64,000 bases of DNA, from the NCBI GenBank assembly GCA_965247245.1, contig CBDFGV010000003.1:2480001-2544000 (forward strand), written 5' to 3'. This stretch comes from Tectiglobus sp965247245 (GTDB lineage Bacteria > Pseudomonadota > Alphaproteobacteria > Rhizobiales > Hyphomicrobiaceae). Of this stretch, positions 26,178 to 36,017 are shown one piece after another; the stretch's first letter is position 1, and every line of letters begins with the position of its first letter. Under the pieces are notes generated by a model that was not told where the DNA came from, did no database searches, and saw only the letters and a program-made list of their open reading frames with translations. Both the position numbers and the translations under genes were made by a program.

Positions 26178-27602
26178 GTGACCAACCCGAGCTTTGAACT
26201 CCCAGCGACAACGGCAGTTTTCACTGACAGCGATACGGGCGCAGTACCGATCCATTTCCTGCGTTCCGCTGGCGATATCGAAACGATCCAAGATATCACC
26301 GCGGAGCAGAGGGCGTGGATCAATGCCTGTGCCTATAAAGCCGGTCGACGCTCACACCTGCTTCTCCCTAATCAGAATGGAGGGATCGCAGCTGTGCTCT
26401 TCGGAGCTGGCAAAGGTGACAGTGCTGAACCCTGTGGCCCCGCTGAGTACCTTCTCGGGGATCTCGCAACCAAGTTACCAGCAGGCAGTTACAAGCTTGG
26501 ACAAGGCTTCGATGACCGCGAAGCTGCTGCCATCGCCTGGGGACTGGGTGCCTACAAGTTCATGCGTTATAAGGACAAATCTACCGATACACGCCCGCAG
26601 CTCTTCACTGGCGATGGCATCAATCCCAATCGTATCCAGACGATCTCCGACTCCGTCTGGCTCGGGCGTGATTTGATCAACACGCCAGCCAACGACATGG
26701 GCCCCGAAGAAATCGAAGCCGCTGCCCGTGCCGTTGCTGGAAAGCACAGCGCCACAATCCACACGATTGTCGGCGACCAACTGCTTGCCGAAAACTATCC
26801 GATGATCCACGCCGTTGGACGTGCCAGCACACGCCCGCCCCGTCTCATCGATATCGTCTGGGGCAACGCTGATGCCCCGAAGGTAACACTGGTTGGCAAA
26901 GGCATTTGCTTCGACACGGGTGGCCTGGACCTGAAGCCGGCGAGTGCCATGCTTCTCATGAAAAAAGATATGGGCGGTGCCGCTGCTGCACTCTCGCTTG
27001 CCAACATGATTATGGGCCTTGGAGTCAACGTGCGCTTGCGCCTGCTTCTGGCTGTTGCCGAAAACAGTGTCTCCGGCAACGCCTTCAGACCAGGAGATGT
27101 GATCCCGACCCGCGCAGGATTCAATGTTGAAATTGGCAACACCGATGCGGAAGGCCGCTTGGTATTAGCCGATGCCCTGTCATTGGCCGATGATGACGAG
27201 CCAAGTGTTGTCGCGTCCTTTGCGACTTTGACAGGCGCTGCCAGGGTCGCTCTTGGTGCTGATCTGCCGGCAATGTTTTCCAGTGACGACCAACTCGCAG
27301 ACACCATCACACAGGCTGGCCTCACGACCGCGGATCCGGTCTGGCGCCTACCCTTCTGGGCAGGTTACGACAAAAACCTGGAGCATGGCGTCGGCCACTT
27401 CAACAACATCTCCGAAGGCGGATTTGGCGGCGCAATTACCGCCGCTCTGTTCCTCAAGCGCTTCGTGAAGAAGGCCGACCGCTACGTCCACTTCGATCTC
27501 TACGGCTGGCGTCAGGCCAACAAGCCACTCGGGCCAAAGGGCGGCGAACCTCATGTCGCCAGGACGATGTTGAAAGTCATCGAGGGGATTGCCGGCAAGT
27601 AG
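26178..27602 (+). CDS. Leucyl aminopeptidase family protein (M17)
   Basis: This is a dinuclear zinc aminopeptidase of the M17 family that removes N-terminal residues from peptides in the cytoplasm. The catalytic domain is complete: GKGICFDTGGLDLKPASAM and MKKDMGGAAAALSLA carry the Lys and Asp ligands, and NTDAEGRLVLADAL is the signature with the Asp, Glu and Arg of the active site. The N-terminal 170 residues form the usual less-conserved regulatory domain. At 474 residues it is near family length and resembles the shorter alphaproteobacterial branch rather than PepA. The start is GTG with AGAGG 6 bases upstream. It is divergent from tadD. Confidence 0.93.
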   Translation: MTNPSFELPATTAVFTDSDTGAVPIHFLRSAGDIETIQDITAEQRAWINACAYKAGRRSHLLLPNQNGGIAAVLFGAGKGDSAEPCGPAEYLLGDLATKLPAGSYKLGQGFDDREAAAIAWGLGAYKFMRYKDKSTDTRPQLFTGDGINPNRIQTISDSVWLGRDLINTPANDMGPEEIEAAARAVAGKHSATIHTIVGDQLLAENYPMIHAVGRASTRPPRLIDIVWGNADAPKVTLVGKGICFDTGGLDLKPASAMLLMKKDMGGAAAALSLANMIMGLGVNVRLRLLLAVAENSVSGNAFRPGDVIPTRAGFNVEIGNTDAEGRLVLADALSLADDDEPSVVASFATLTGAARVALGADLPAMFSSDDQLADTITQAGLTTADPVWRLPFWAGYDKNLEHGVGHFNNISEGGFGGAITAALFLKRFVKKADRYVHFDLYGWRQANKPLGPKGGEPHVARTMLKVIEGIAGK

Positions 27603-27642
27603 CCTTCGGTCAAACTCACGAAGTCAGTACGAGACTCGTGCA

Positions 27643-28113
27643 TCAGGACGATCGAAGCTCGTAATTCGCGAAGCGACGCTCAGTGACGATCGCACCTTCG
27701 AGGCCAAGTTTCTGACCCAGTGGCGTCAACTGATCCACCCGCCATTCGGATCCGTCGCTCAGTTCCACAATGGTCATGGTGCCCAGCAATTGTTGCGTCG
27801 CCTGGCTGGTGAACGTACGCACCACAGGCCTGCCTGCTGCAATCGAGTCAAATAGCTCGATCAGCAGGTCAAATCGCTCAATTGGCTGGTCTTCGAGCGA
27901 CGCATTGTCGATGACCAGATCATAGTTGCGGTCTGGTCGAAGAACGAGTTCAACCGCGCAGAGTGAGGCTTCCGAGGGCAATGCATGAATGCGCCAATAG
28001 CTCGGGTCGTCTTCGATCACAATCTCAGCAGCATCTCTGTGCTTGTCGGCCCATGCTTCAAGCGCACGTTTGATATCGATGAGTAAATTGCCGAACGCCT
28101 CATCTGACAGCAT
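27643..28113 (-). CDS. Conserved hypothetical protein, 156 residues
   Basis: I do not recognise this family. The protein is acidic, soluble and has no signal or membrane segment. It begins with an amphipathic helix (AFGNLLIDIKRALEAWADKH) and then has a mixed alpha/beta pattern. GGGGGA 7 bases upstream supports the ATG. It follows ghrA by 23 bases on the same strand, so it is probably the last gene of the yejABEF-ghrA run. It converges with the aminopeptidase gene. Confidence 0.7.
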   Translation of the reverse strand: MLSDEAFGNLLIDIKRALEAWADKHRDAAEIVIEDDPSYWRIHALPSEASLCAVELVLRPDRNYDLVIDNASLEDQPIERFDLLIELFDSIAAGRPVVRTFTSQATQQLLGTMTIVELSDGSEWRVDQLTPLGQKLGLEGAIVTERRFANYELRSS

Positions 28114-28136
28114 GCACTCGTCCCCCTAACGCGTGA

Positions 28137-29084
28137 TTAGTAGCCTGCATCGCGATCAACAACGTTTTGCATCGCGTCTCCGTTTTCCATCCGGGCGACG
28201 TGATCGAGGAAATAGGTCACAATGCTATCGGGCGTGCTTTCGGCCGCGTTGTGCGGCGTGATCACAACCCGCTCGTGCGCCCAAAATGGACTGTCCGCTG
28301 GAAGCGGCTCCACCTCAAAAACATCAAGGCTCGCCGCATAAAGCTCGCCAGCATCCAGCGCTGCAAGAATATCATCGCCAACCTGCACGCCACCACGTCC
28401 GGCATTGATGAGAACCGGACCCGGCATCCGCGCATGGCGACCGGTTGTCGAAAGCTTCTGCAATAGGGCACGATTGACCAGCCCCTTCGTATCGGGCGTA
28501 AAGGGCAACAAAACAACGAGGATGTCCGTCTCGGCGAGGAACGGGTCAAGCTCGGTTTGACCTGCGAAGCAGGTCACGCCCTCGACCTCTTTGGGAGACC
28601 GCGTCCACCCGCGCACTTGATAGCCAAGCGCCAGTAATGCCTGCGCACATGCTGCGCCAAGAACACCCAATCCCATAATTCCGACCCGGACTTCTTGCGC
28701 TGCAGGTTCGGGCAGATACTGCCAGTTGTTTTGCGCCTGTTGCGCGCGATACTCCGACATCCGCCGCGTATGGTAGAGCGTTTGCAGGGTTACATATTCA
28801 ACCATACGACCGGTCAGATCCGGATCGATGTAACGAATGATCGGCACACTCGGCAGGTCCGGATCTTTGAACAGATGGTCAACGCCTGCACCAACCGAAA
28901 CGATCGTCTCCAGGTTGGGAAAAGTCTTGAGGACGCCAGGATCCGGGTGCCAGGCGAGAGCATGCTTGATCTCGCCGACGTCACCAACGTCCGGCCAAAT
29001 ACGCACGTCGCGTTCAGGGCTTTTGGCAAGCGCCGTCTTGTGGAACTCTTGGGCGCGGTCACTTCCAATGATGAGCAGTGCCAT
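28137..29084 (-). CDS. ghrA: Glyoxylate/hydroxypyruvate reductase A (D-2-hydroxyacid dehydrogenase)
   Basis: This NAD(P)H-dependent dehydrogenase reduces glyoxylate and hydroxypyruvate. The Rossmann motif is VGIMGLGVLGAACAQALLAL (about 133-150). The substrate-binding Arg occurs in INAGRGGVQVGDDILAALD, the Glu in DVFEVEPLPADSPFW, and the catalytic His in VVITPHNAAES. Other GhrA-type segments are WHPDPGVLKTFPNLETIVSV and GAGVDHLFKDPDLP. The length of 315 residues matches GhrA. It lies 41 bases after yejF and 23 bases before the 156-residue unknown gene, so it may be co-transcribed with the peptide importer. Confidence 0.9.
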   Translation of the reverse strand: MALLIIGSDRAQEFHKTALAKSPERDVRIWPDVGDVGEIKHALAWHPDPGVLKTFPNLETIVSVGAGVDHLFKDPDLPSVPIIRYIDPDLTGRMVEYVTLQTLYHTRRMSEYRAQQAQNNWQYLPEPAAQEVRVGIMGLGVLGAACAQALLALGYQVRGWTRSPKEVEGVTCFAGQTELDPFLAETDILVVLLPFTPDTKGLVNRALLQKLSTTGRHARMPGPVLINAGRGGVQVGDDILAALDAGELYAASLDVFEVEPLPADSPFWAHERVVITPHNAAESTPDSIVTYFLDHVARMENGDAMQNVVDRDAGY

Positions 29085-29125
29085 TCGTCTTACGTGTCCA
29101 ATTCTGTTCGCGGCGATCCTCTTAC

Positions 29126-30772
29126 TTACTGCTCGCCGGCCATAACATTATCAATTGGCGCTGTGGTGAGATTGAGCGCCGCCGATAGCAATGCACGTGT
29201 ATAGGTTGTTTCTGGCGTTGAGAAAATACGCTCCGATGGTCCTTCTTCGACAACATTGCCGTTCTGCATGACAATCACATGGTTGGACAAGGCGCGCACA
29301 ACCTTAAGGTCGTGACTGATGAACAGATAAGCCAATTGGCGCCGTTGCTGCAGATCCCGCAGGAGATCGACAATCTGTGCCTGCACACTCATATCCAATG
29401 CGCTTGTCGGCTCATCCAACATCACAAATTTCGGTTCTAGCACCATCGCCCGTGCGATGGCTATACGTTGGCGCTGCCCGCCGGAGAACTCATGCGGATA
29501 GCGATCCTGTGAGCTTGGATCGAGACCGACTTCCTGCAGGGCACGGCCGACGGCCTCACGCCGTTCTTCATAGACCATGCTTGGACTCTGAATGAGCAAG
29601 CCCTCTTCGATAATCTGGCCAACTGATAGCCGCGGGCTAAGTGATCCAAACGGATCCTGAAATACGACCTGCATTTCCTTGCGGAGCGGCCGCATCTGCC
29701 GAAACGTCGCCCCGTCTATGCGGTTGCCCACGTAAGCGATCGGCCCTTCAGACGACACCAGCCGCAACAGGGCCAGCCCAAGCGTCGTCTTCCCGGATCC
29801 CGACTCTCCGACCACGCCGACCGTCTGCCCCGCGCGGATCTTGAGAGACAGCCCATCAACGGCTTTGACGTGGTCCACTGTTCTCTGTAGCAAGCCACGT
29901 CGCACGGGAAACCAGACCTTCAAATTCTCGGTCTCAAGAACAACAGGCGCGTTGGGATCAGATTGGGGTGGTAGCCCTTTGGGTTCAGCAGAAAGCAAGT
30001 GCTGCGTGTAGTCAGCGGTGGGACGATTGAAAATATCGTCGGTCGTGCCACTTTCAACGACTTCACCGTCTTTCATGACGTAAACACGCTCTGCCATCTT
30101 TCGCACGATACCTAGGTCGTGCGTGATCAGCAGCATCGCCATGCCCATTTCACGTTGAAGTTCCTGCAGGAGCTCCAGGATCTGCGCTTGAATGGTGACA
30201 TCGAGCGCGGTAGTCGGCTCATCAGCGATGAGTAGTTCCGGCTCGTTCGCAAGTGCCAGCGCGATCATAACACGTTGGCGTTGACCGCCGGAGAGCTGGT
30301 GGGGATAGTCCTTCAATCGCTTCTCAGGATCGCGGATGCCAACCTTGTGCAACAGCTCAACAACCTTTGGCTGGACCTCATTGCGATTCCATCCGTGATG
30401 GATCCGTAGCACTTCGCCAACCTGCTTCTCGATCGTATGGAGCGGATTGAGCGATGTCATCGGCTCCTGAAAGATCATCGAAATGCGCCGACCGCGTATC
30501 GTCCGCATTTCGCTTTCATTCAAGCCAAGCAGGTCTTTACCGTGAAAGAATATCTCACCGCTCGGATGTGATGCCGTTGGATAGGGCAGCAGCTTGAGAA
30601 TGGACTGGGCAGATACCGTCTTGCCCGAACCGGACTCACCAACAAGCGCAACCGTCTCACCCTTATTGATCGTAAACGATACGCCTTTCACGGCATTGGC
30701 GATTTCATCCCCGGCTTTGAAATCGACCGACAACCGGCGAACATTAATGAGTGTGGAGGCGTTGCTCTTCAT
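29126..30772 (-). CDS. yejF: Peptide ABC transporter ATPase YejF (two nucleotide-binding domains)
   Basis: This is a fused double ATPase of the YejABEF oligopeptide importer. Cassette one has GESGSGKTVSAQSIL, LSGGQRQRVMIALAL and LLIADEPTTALDV; cassette two has GESGSGKTTLGLALL, FSGGQRQRIAIARAM and FVMLDEPTSALDM. All Walker A, signature and Walker B motifs are intact in both. I use the ATG at 30772. A GTG at 30796 that overlaps the stop codon of yejE (GTGA) is an alternative start that would couple the genes. The family is known for importing peptides and, in enterobacteria, microcin C. Confidence 0.93.
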   Translation of the reverse strand: MKSNASTLINVRRLSVDFKAGDEIANAVKGVSFTINKGETVALVGESGSGKTVSAQSILKLLPYPTASHPSGEIFFHGKDLLGLNESEMRTIRGRRISMIFQEPMTSLNPLHTIEKQVGEVLRIHHGWNRNEVQPKVVELLHKVGIRDPEKRLKDYPHQLSGGQRQRVMIALALANEPELLIADEPTTALDVTIQAQILELLQELQREMGMAMLLITHDLGIVRKMAERVYVMKDGEVVESGTTDDIFNRPTADYTQHLLSAEPKGLPPQSDPNAPVVLETENLKVWFPVRRGLLQRTVDHVKAVDGLSLKIRAGQTVGVVGESGSGKTTLGLALLRLVSSEGPIAYVGNRIDGATFRQMRPLRKEMQVVFQDPFGSLSPRLSVGQIIEEGLLIQSPSMVYEERREAVGRALQEVGLDPSSQDRYPHEFSGGQRQRIAIARAMVLEPKFVMLDEPTSALDMSVQAQIVDLLRDLQQRRQLAYLFISHDLKVVRALSNHVIVMQNGNVVEEGPSERIFSTPETTYTRALLSAALNLTTAPIDNVMAGEQ

Positions 30773-30792
30773 TCTACTGCCGGTCCCTCGCC

Positions 30793-31992
30793 TCACACGA
30801 ACGTTTTGCGCGGATCAAGCGCATCACGGACGGCCTCGCCAACGAAGACAAGCAGGCTCAACAAAGACGCCACAGAGAAGAACGCCGCAATTCCGAGCCA
30901 GGGTGCCTGGAGGTTGTCTTTGCCCTGTTTCAGGAGCTCTCCAAGTGACGGTGATCCGACCGGCATACCAAGGCCCAGGAAATCGAGGGCGGTGAGCGCG
31001 GTAATGGCGCCGGTCAACTGAAAAGGCAGAAAGGTCAGCGTGGCCACCATTGCGTTCGGCAGCAGGTGCTTGAACATAATGGTGATGTTCGAAAGTCCCA
31101 GCGCCCGCGCCGCCCTGATGTATTCGAAGTTGCGCCCACGCAGGAATTCGGCACGCACGACATTAACAAGTGACGTCCATGAGAACGCCAACATGACGAG
31201 CAGCAACGTCCAGAAGCCGGGAACCAGTACCGAAGAGATGATGATCAGAATGTAGAGGTACGGCATCGACGACCAGATCTCGAGGAACCGCTGGCCGATG
31301 AGGTCGATCCAGCCCCCGAAGTACCCCTGCAAGCCACCGACAATAATCCCGATGAGTGAAGCAAGGACCGTCAGGATCAGGCCGAACAGAACCGATATCC
31401 GAAACCCGTATATAATGCGGGCTGCAACATCCCGGCCTTGATCATCCGTTCCAAGCCAGTTCTGATTACCCAACGCGTTGTAGCGTTCGAGTTTATCCGC
31501 TGGCGCATCGCACAGCGCGGCATTGCTCGTCCAGCGCGGTGGCGAAGGAAACCCGAGACAGTCGCCAGACTTCGATTTCCTAAGCGGATAGTCATTGTTG
31601 ACCGAGGAGTAGGAGTACCGAATGGGTGGCCAGATCATCCAGCCATTGTCTTCGATTTCCTGCTGAATCTCCGGGTCCTTGTAATCCGTTATGGCGAGAA
31701 ATCCGCCAAACTTCTCCTCCGGATAATCGATCACGACAGGGAAAAGGACTTCACCCTTGTAGGCAGCAATGATCGGCTTGTCGTTCGCGATCAGTTCGGC
31801 GAACAGACTGAGGATGAAAAGTGTGAGAAAGAACCACAGGCTCCAGTATCCGCGTCTATTCGAGCGGAAGTTTTGCCAGCGTCGCTGACTGATCGGCGTC
31901 AGCGTGAACCATCGCGATTGGCCGGCACGGGTACCACGACCGCTGCCCCCCTGATGATCGTGCAGATTTAGTTTGTCAGAGTCAGCCTGCAC
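30793..31992 (-). CDS. yejE: Peptide ABC transporter permease YejE
   Basis: This is an inner-membrane permease of the importer, DppC type but with the long N-terminal segment of YejE. A first membrane span (about 48-68, WSLWFFLTLFILSLFAELIA) is followed by a large periplasmic loop with ITDYKDPEIQQEIEDNGWMI. LGTDDQGRDVAARIIYGFRI introduces the permease domain, and the EAA-like coupling loop is EYIRAARALGLSNITIMFKH. At 399 residues it is slightly longer than usual. It begins 3 bases after yejB ends. Confidence 0.94.
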   Translation of the reverse strand: MQADSDKLNLHDHQGGSGRGTRAGQSRWFTLTPISQRRWQNFRSNRRGYWSLWFFLTLFILSLFAELIANDKPIIAAYKGEVLFPVVIDYPEEKFGGFLAITDYKDPEIQQEIEDNGWMIWPPIRYSYSSVNNDYPLRKSKSGDCLGFPSPPRWTSNAALCDAPADKLERYNALGNQNWLGTDDQGRDVAARIIYGFRISVLFGLILTVLASLIGIIVGGLQGYFGGWIDLIGQRFLEIWSSMPYLYILIIISSVLVPGFWTLLLVMLAFSWTSLVNVVRAEFLRGRNFEYIRAARALGLSNITIMFKHLLPNAMVATLTFLPFQLTGAITALTALDFLGLGMPVGSPSLGELLKQGKDNLQAPWLGIAAFFSVASLLSLLVFVGEAVRDALDPRKTFV

Positions 31993-31995
31993 CCA

Positions 31996-33105
31996 TCACA
32001 CCTCACGGTTCTCGAAATCGATGCGTGGATCGACAAGTGTATAGACAAAATCGGTGACCAGCTGCACGACCATGCCGAGCAGTGAGAATATGAACAGCGT
32101 GGCGAACACAACCGGGTAGTCGCGATTGATAATACTCTCAAACCCAAGCAGCCCCAGCCCATCGAGCGAGAAGATCGTCTCGATCAGGAGTGACCCGGTA
32201 AAGAATGCGAAGATGAATGCGGCAGGAAACCCTGCAATGATGATTAGCATCGCGTTGCGGAAGATGTGGCCGTAGAGGACCTGGTTCTGAGTCAGCCCCT
32301 TAGAACGCGCGGTCAGCACATACTGTTTCCGGATCTCATCAATGAACGAGTTCTTGGTCAGAAACGTCAGCTGCGTAAAAGCGCTAAGCGCCAATGCGAT
32401 AAGCGGAAGCGTGATGTGCCATGCCCGGTCGGCCAGTTGCCCGATGAGCGATAACTCGGCATGGTTCTCAGATGTCAGGCCGCGTGTCGGAAACCACTGG
32501 AAGAACGACCCACCGGCAAACAAGACCAACAAGAACACTCCGACCATGAACCCCGGCAGAGCGTAGCCAACAACCAGAACACCACTGGTCCAAGTGTCAA
32601 ATGGTTCACCATCGTGAACCGCTTTGCGAATACCGAGCGGAATGGAAATTAGGTAGGTCAGAACGACCATGCAGATCCCGAGTGACACCGAGACCGGAAG
32701 CTTCTCTTTGATCAGCTCAATCACCGGCGTGTCACGATAGTAGCTGTTGCCGAAATTGAACGTCACGTAGTTCTTCATCATCAGGAGAAAGCGCTCATGG
32801 GCCGGCTTGTCAAATCCGAACTGGCGCTCTAGCTCCTTGATGAACTCCGGGTCCAGACCTTGCGCACCACGATACTTCGATGTGAGCTGTGCCGATTCAG
32901 CTGTCGCAGCCGCTGACCCGCCACCGGCTCCATCTCCACCGCCGCCAATCCGTGAAGTCGCGCTGACGTCATTGCCGCTCAACTGGGCAATCATCCGGTC
33001 AACAGGACCACCTGGCGCAAACTGAATAATGATAAAGCTGATCAGCATGATCCCGAACAATGTCGGGAATATCAGCAAGAACCGCTTGATCAGATAAGCT
33101 ACCAT
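31996..33105 (-). CDS. yejB: Peptide ABC transporter permease YejB
   Basis: This is the DppB-type permease of the YejABEF importer. It opens with YLIKRFLLIFPTLFGIMLIS and the conserved FAPGGPVDRMIAQ. About 45 residues later (an acidic and Gly-rich insertion normal for YejB) comes GFDKPAHERFLLMMKNYVTF. The EAA-type loop is YVLTARSKGLTQNQVLYGHI. Six membrane spans are expected. Its 369 residues match YejB. The gap to yejA is 59 bases. Confidence 0.94.
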   Translation of the reverse strand: MVAYLIKRFLLIFPTLFGIMLISFIIIQFAPGGPVDRMIAQLSGNDVSATSRIGGGGDGAGGGSAAATAESAQLTSKYRGAQGLDPEFIKELERQFGFDKPAHERFLLMMKNYVTFNFGNSYYRDTPVIELIKEKLPVSVSLGICMVVLTYLISIPLGIRKAVHDGEPFDTWTSGVLVVGYALPGFMVGVFLLVLFAGGSFFQWFPTRGLTSENHAELSLIGQLADRAWHITLPLIALALSAFTQLTFLTKNSFIDEIRKQYVLTARSKGLTQNQVLYGHIFRNAMLIIIAGFPAAFIFAFFTGSLLIETIFSLDGLGLLGFESIINRDYPVVFATLFIFSLLGMVVQLVTDFVYTLVDPRIDFENREV

Positions 33106-33164
33106 GAAAGTCCGCGCCAGCCTCTGCCGAGTTTCCGTGTGAGAGTACTCTAACTACAGGGCTA

Positions 33165-35021
33165 CTACTTCCGTTTCAACTTGGCAGCCTTTTCCTTGTC
33201 TTCCCACCACAATCCAACAATCCCGCGGCTGTAGGGTGGCTTTTTCTCTGGTCGTCCAAACTTATCCCAGAAGGCGATGTTATGAGCGCCTTTATACCAA
33301 TTGGGGATCCAGTAATGGCCGGCACGCAAAACGCGGTCCATTGCGCGGACAGCAGTGTTGAGCTCTTGCCGCGACTTAGCGTTATTGATCTTCGAAATCA
33401 GGGAGTCGACTGCAGGGTCCTTGATGCCCGCAACATTGAAGCTGCCGTTTGCCGATGCTGCACGCGAGTGAAACCGGTTGAACAGCTCGATGCCCGGTGT
33501 CCCCGACATAACCATGCGCATACTCAGGATGTCATAGTCAAAGTTCTTGCGGCGGAGTTCGTATTGCGCCGGATCGACCGGCTCAATCTTCGCGTCAATC
33601 CCAAGCGCCTTCATGTTCTTGACCATCGGCAGCAGGATGCGATCGAAAGAGGGCGCAAAGCGCATGAACGAAATCGAGAGCTGCTTTCCTTCTGGGTCCA
33701 AACGCTTTCCGTTGACCAGCTTGAAGCCAGCCTCCTGAAACAGCTTGTGCGCCTTGCCCAATTGCTTGCGATTGCGCCCACTGCCGTCAAACACAGGCGG
33801 AATAAAGGGTTGCTCAAACACGCTCTTCGGCAATGAGGCCTTGAACGGCTCAAGCAGTGCAAGCTCCTCGGCGGACGGCTTACCGATCGCTTTCATATCA
33901 CTGTTTTCGAAGTAGCTCGTCGTACGCGTGTACAGCGAATAGAACAGGTTCTTATTGGTCCATTCGAAGTCGAAGGTGTAACCCAGCGCCTGCCGCACGC
34001 GCGGATCTGAAAACTTCTTCCTTCGGGTGTTAAAGAACCAGCCCTGTGTGCCCGATGGGTTCTTGTCTTCAAGTGTTACGAGCTTGACGCGACCATCCTT
34101 GACAGCGGGAAACTCATAGCCGGTTGCCCACTGCTTCGAGGTAAACTCTTCTCGTAGGTCATACTCGCCGCCGGCAAAACCAATCAGGCTGGCAGAGCGA
34201 TCCTTGTAATAGTTGTAGGTCACCTCGTCGAAATTGTTGGTGCCGACATTCACCGGCAGATCTTTCGCCCAGTAATCTTCGCGTCGCTTGTACGTGACAA
34301 ACTTGTTCGCCTCGAACTTGGACAAGATGTAGGGACCGGATCCGAGTGGAGCTTCCTTCAGCGTCGTCTTGGTGAAGTCCACCTTACTGTAATAAGCCTT
34401 CGAAAAAATCGGCAGCCCCCCAACCAGCAGCGGCAGATCGCGAAGGTTATCGCCCTTGAACGTGAACCGAACCGTGTATGTATCGAGCGCCTCGCCTTTC
34501 ACAACGTCGCGAAGCAGGTTTCGATAAAACGGATGCCCTTTGGTCTTGAGCGTCGTGATTGAAAACACGGCGTCTTCCGCCGTCAGTGCTGTCCCGTCAG
34601 AGAACTTTGCTTCAGGCCGCATGTAGAAAGTCACCGACCGCTTGTCATCTGCAAGCTCAATCGAATGGGCAATCAGGCCATACCCGGCGCCCAGTTCATC
34701 GCCCGCCCCTGCCAGCAGAGTGTCGAACACCAACGCGGACAGACCATTCGGCGTGTTGCCCTTCAGAATGAATGGATTGAAACTATCAAAACTCGCGCTG
34801 CCACTTGTTGGCGTTGTTGAAAGGCTCCCGCCTTTCGGAGCGTTCGGATTGACATAGCTAAAATGCTTGAAGTCGGCCGGGTACTTGAGATCCCCAAATG
34901 TCGAAAGTCCGTGTTTCTTGGCCGCTGCCGATGCTGGTCCTAGCGGAACTAAAAATGCACTGGCCAATGCCACGGTGGCGAAAGACAACTGACGATGTAA
35001 CATCAAGGGCGCTTGCCTCAT
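33165..35021 (-). CDS. yejA: Oligopeptide ABC transporter substrate-binding protein YejA
   Basis: This is a periplasmic family-5 solute-binding protein, first gene of the yejABEF run. The signal peptide (QLSFATVALASAFLVPLG, cleavage near ASAAA) is followed by LKYPADFKHFSYVNPNAPKG, characteristic of the YejA group. GTQGWFFNTRRKKFSDPRVR and the C-terminal WIPNWYKGAHNIAFWDKFGR are also family segments. The 618 residues fit. An alternative start at 35003 would shorten the leader by six residues. Peptides are the likely ligand. A terminator for the cytochrome c gene lies upstream, so the operon needs its own promoter between about 35022 and 35145. Confidence 0.93.
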   Translation of the reverse strand: MRQAPLMLHRQLSFATVALASAFLVPLGPASAAAKKHGLSTFGDLKYPADFKHFSYVNPNAPKGGSLSTTPTSGSASFDSFNPFILKGNTPNGLSALVFDTLLAGAGDELGAGYGLIAHSIELADDKRSVTFYMRPEAKFSDGTALTAEDAVFSITTLKTKGHPFYRNLLRDVVKGEALDTYTVRFTFKGDNLRDLPLLVGGLPIFSKAYYSKVDFTKTTLKEAPLGSGPYILSKFEANKFVTYKRREDYWAKDLPVNVGTNNFDEVTYNYYKDRSASLIGFAGGEYDLREEFTSKQWATGYEFPAVKDGRVKLVTLEDKNPSGTQGWFFNTRRKKFSDPRVRQALGYTFDFEWTNKNLFYSLYTRTTSYFENSDMKAIGKPSAEELALLEPFKASLPKSVFEQPFIPPVFDGSGRNRKQLGKAHKLFQEAGFKLVNGKRLDPEGKQLSISFMRFAPSFDRILLPMVKNMKALGIDAKIEPVDPAQYELRRKNFDYDILSMRMVMSGTPGIELFNRFHSRAASANGSFNVAGIKDPAVDSLISKINNAKSRQELNTAVRAMDRVLRAGHYWIPNWYKGAHNIAFWDKFGRPEKKPPYSRGIVGLWWEDKEKAAKLKRK

Positions 35022-35145
35022 TTTCTCGATTTGACGTCTCGCAAATAGAACACTGGACTAAAACCCTAGCCGTGTAGGGAACAATCGTCACGTTACAATG
35101 CTGTCATGCATGGGGCACTGCCGGACCCAGGTACGATCGGACAGC

Positions 35146-35180
35146 AAAAAGGGCATCACCGGTATCCAGTGATGCCCTTT
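35146..35180 (-). terminator. Intrinsic terminator after the cytochrome c gene
   Basis: A perfect 12-bp stem (35180-35169 with 35159-35148, 9-base loop) ends in five T residues on the minus strand (complement of 35146-35150). It separates the cytochrome c gene from yejA. Confidence 0.9.
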
Positions 35181-35232
35181 ATCATCCAAAACTCGTCCGT
35201 TTGGTCGTAAGCCGACCATCTACGTATTCAGC

Positions 35233-35793
35233 TTACTGTGCAGGAAACGGGACCGGACTGTCGCTAAGCGTCTGCATATAGGCGAGCAGATTCGCAATAT
35301 CCTGCGGCTTCTTCAGGCCGGCAAACGCCATTTTTGTGCCCTTCAGCCAGGTCTTAGGCTTATGAAGGAAGAGAGCCAGGGACTCGTAATCCCACTTGCC
35401 GCCCTTCTGCGCCATTGCCTTTGAATACTTGAAGCCATCCGACGCCGCGAGATCGCGATTAACGATGTTCCAGAGATTCGGACCCTGACCGTTCTTACCG
35501 CCCTGATTTGGCGTATGGCAGGTTGCGCATTTTTTGAAAACACCCTGGCCTGCGTCGACCTTAGCCGCTGGCAACAGAGCAGCAACTGTCGCAAATTCGA
35601 AGACCTTCTTGGCTGCCGGGGCTGCTCCGGAGGTTGAGGCAGATGCAACTTCGACAGGCAGCGTGTAACCCGCCTTCTTCGTGTCCTTAGTGTGCCCGCC
35701 TTCAGCGATGTAAATGAGTTCCTTACCGCCGAAGATGACGAGCAAGGCTGCAAGCACAGCGCCCGCGATCTTATTGAGCTCAAAGCTATCCAT
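35233..35793 (-). CDS. Membrane-anchored cytochrome c (CycM-like)
   Basis: This class I c-type cytochrome carries electrons in the periplasm, tethered by an uncleaved N-terminal helix (about residues 9-24, IAGAVLAALLVIFGGKEL). The haem site is CATCH in FKKCATCHTPNQGGKNGQG (about residues 87-91). The distal Met ligand is in GTKMAFAGLKKPQDIANLLA. Length (186 residues) and layout match CycM-type cytochrome c552 that feeds the aa3 oxidase in rhizobia. It is divergent from kdsB, an arrangement I know from Hyphomicrobiales. Confidence 0.92.
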   Translation of the reverse strand: MDSFELNKIAGAVLAALLVIFGGKELIYIAEGGHTKDTKKAGYTLPVEVASASTSGAAPAAKKVFEFATVAALLPAAKVDAGQGVFKKCATCHTPNQGGKNGQGPNLWNIVNRDLAASDGFKYSKAMAQKGGKWDYESLALFLHKPKTWLKGTKMAFAGLKKPQDIANLLAYMQTLSDSPVPFPAQ

Positions 35794-36017
35794 TGACGGA
35801 CGCCTCCCTCCCGTTCCAATCAGGCCTTCCCGCCCAAAGTAGACAGAATCTCGACCTTTAATCTTCAGAGCTGTGCCGGACTATAAATTGTCGGAGGCTG
35901 CCTGCAACTCTGGCAAACTGACTTTTCAGGGCACTTTGCCGAGACCTATTGTCACCGATCCATAAGTTGGGCCATGAATAGCAGCAACAAATCAATTGGA
36001 TTCCCAGGACCTTAACT

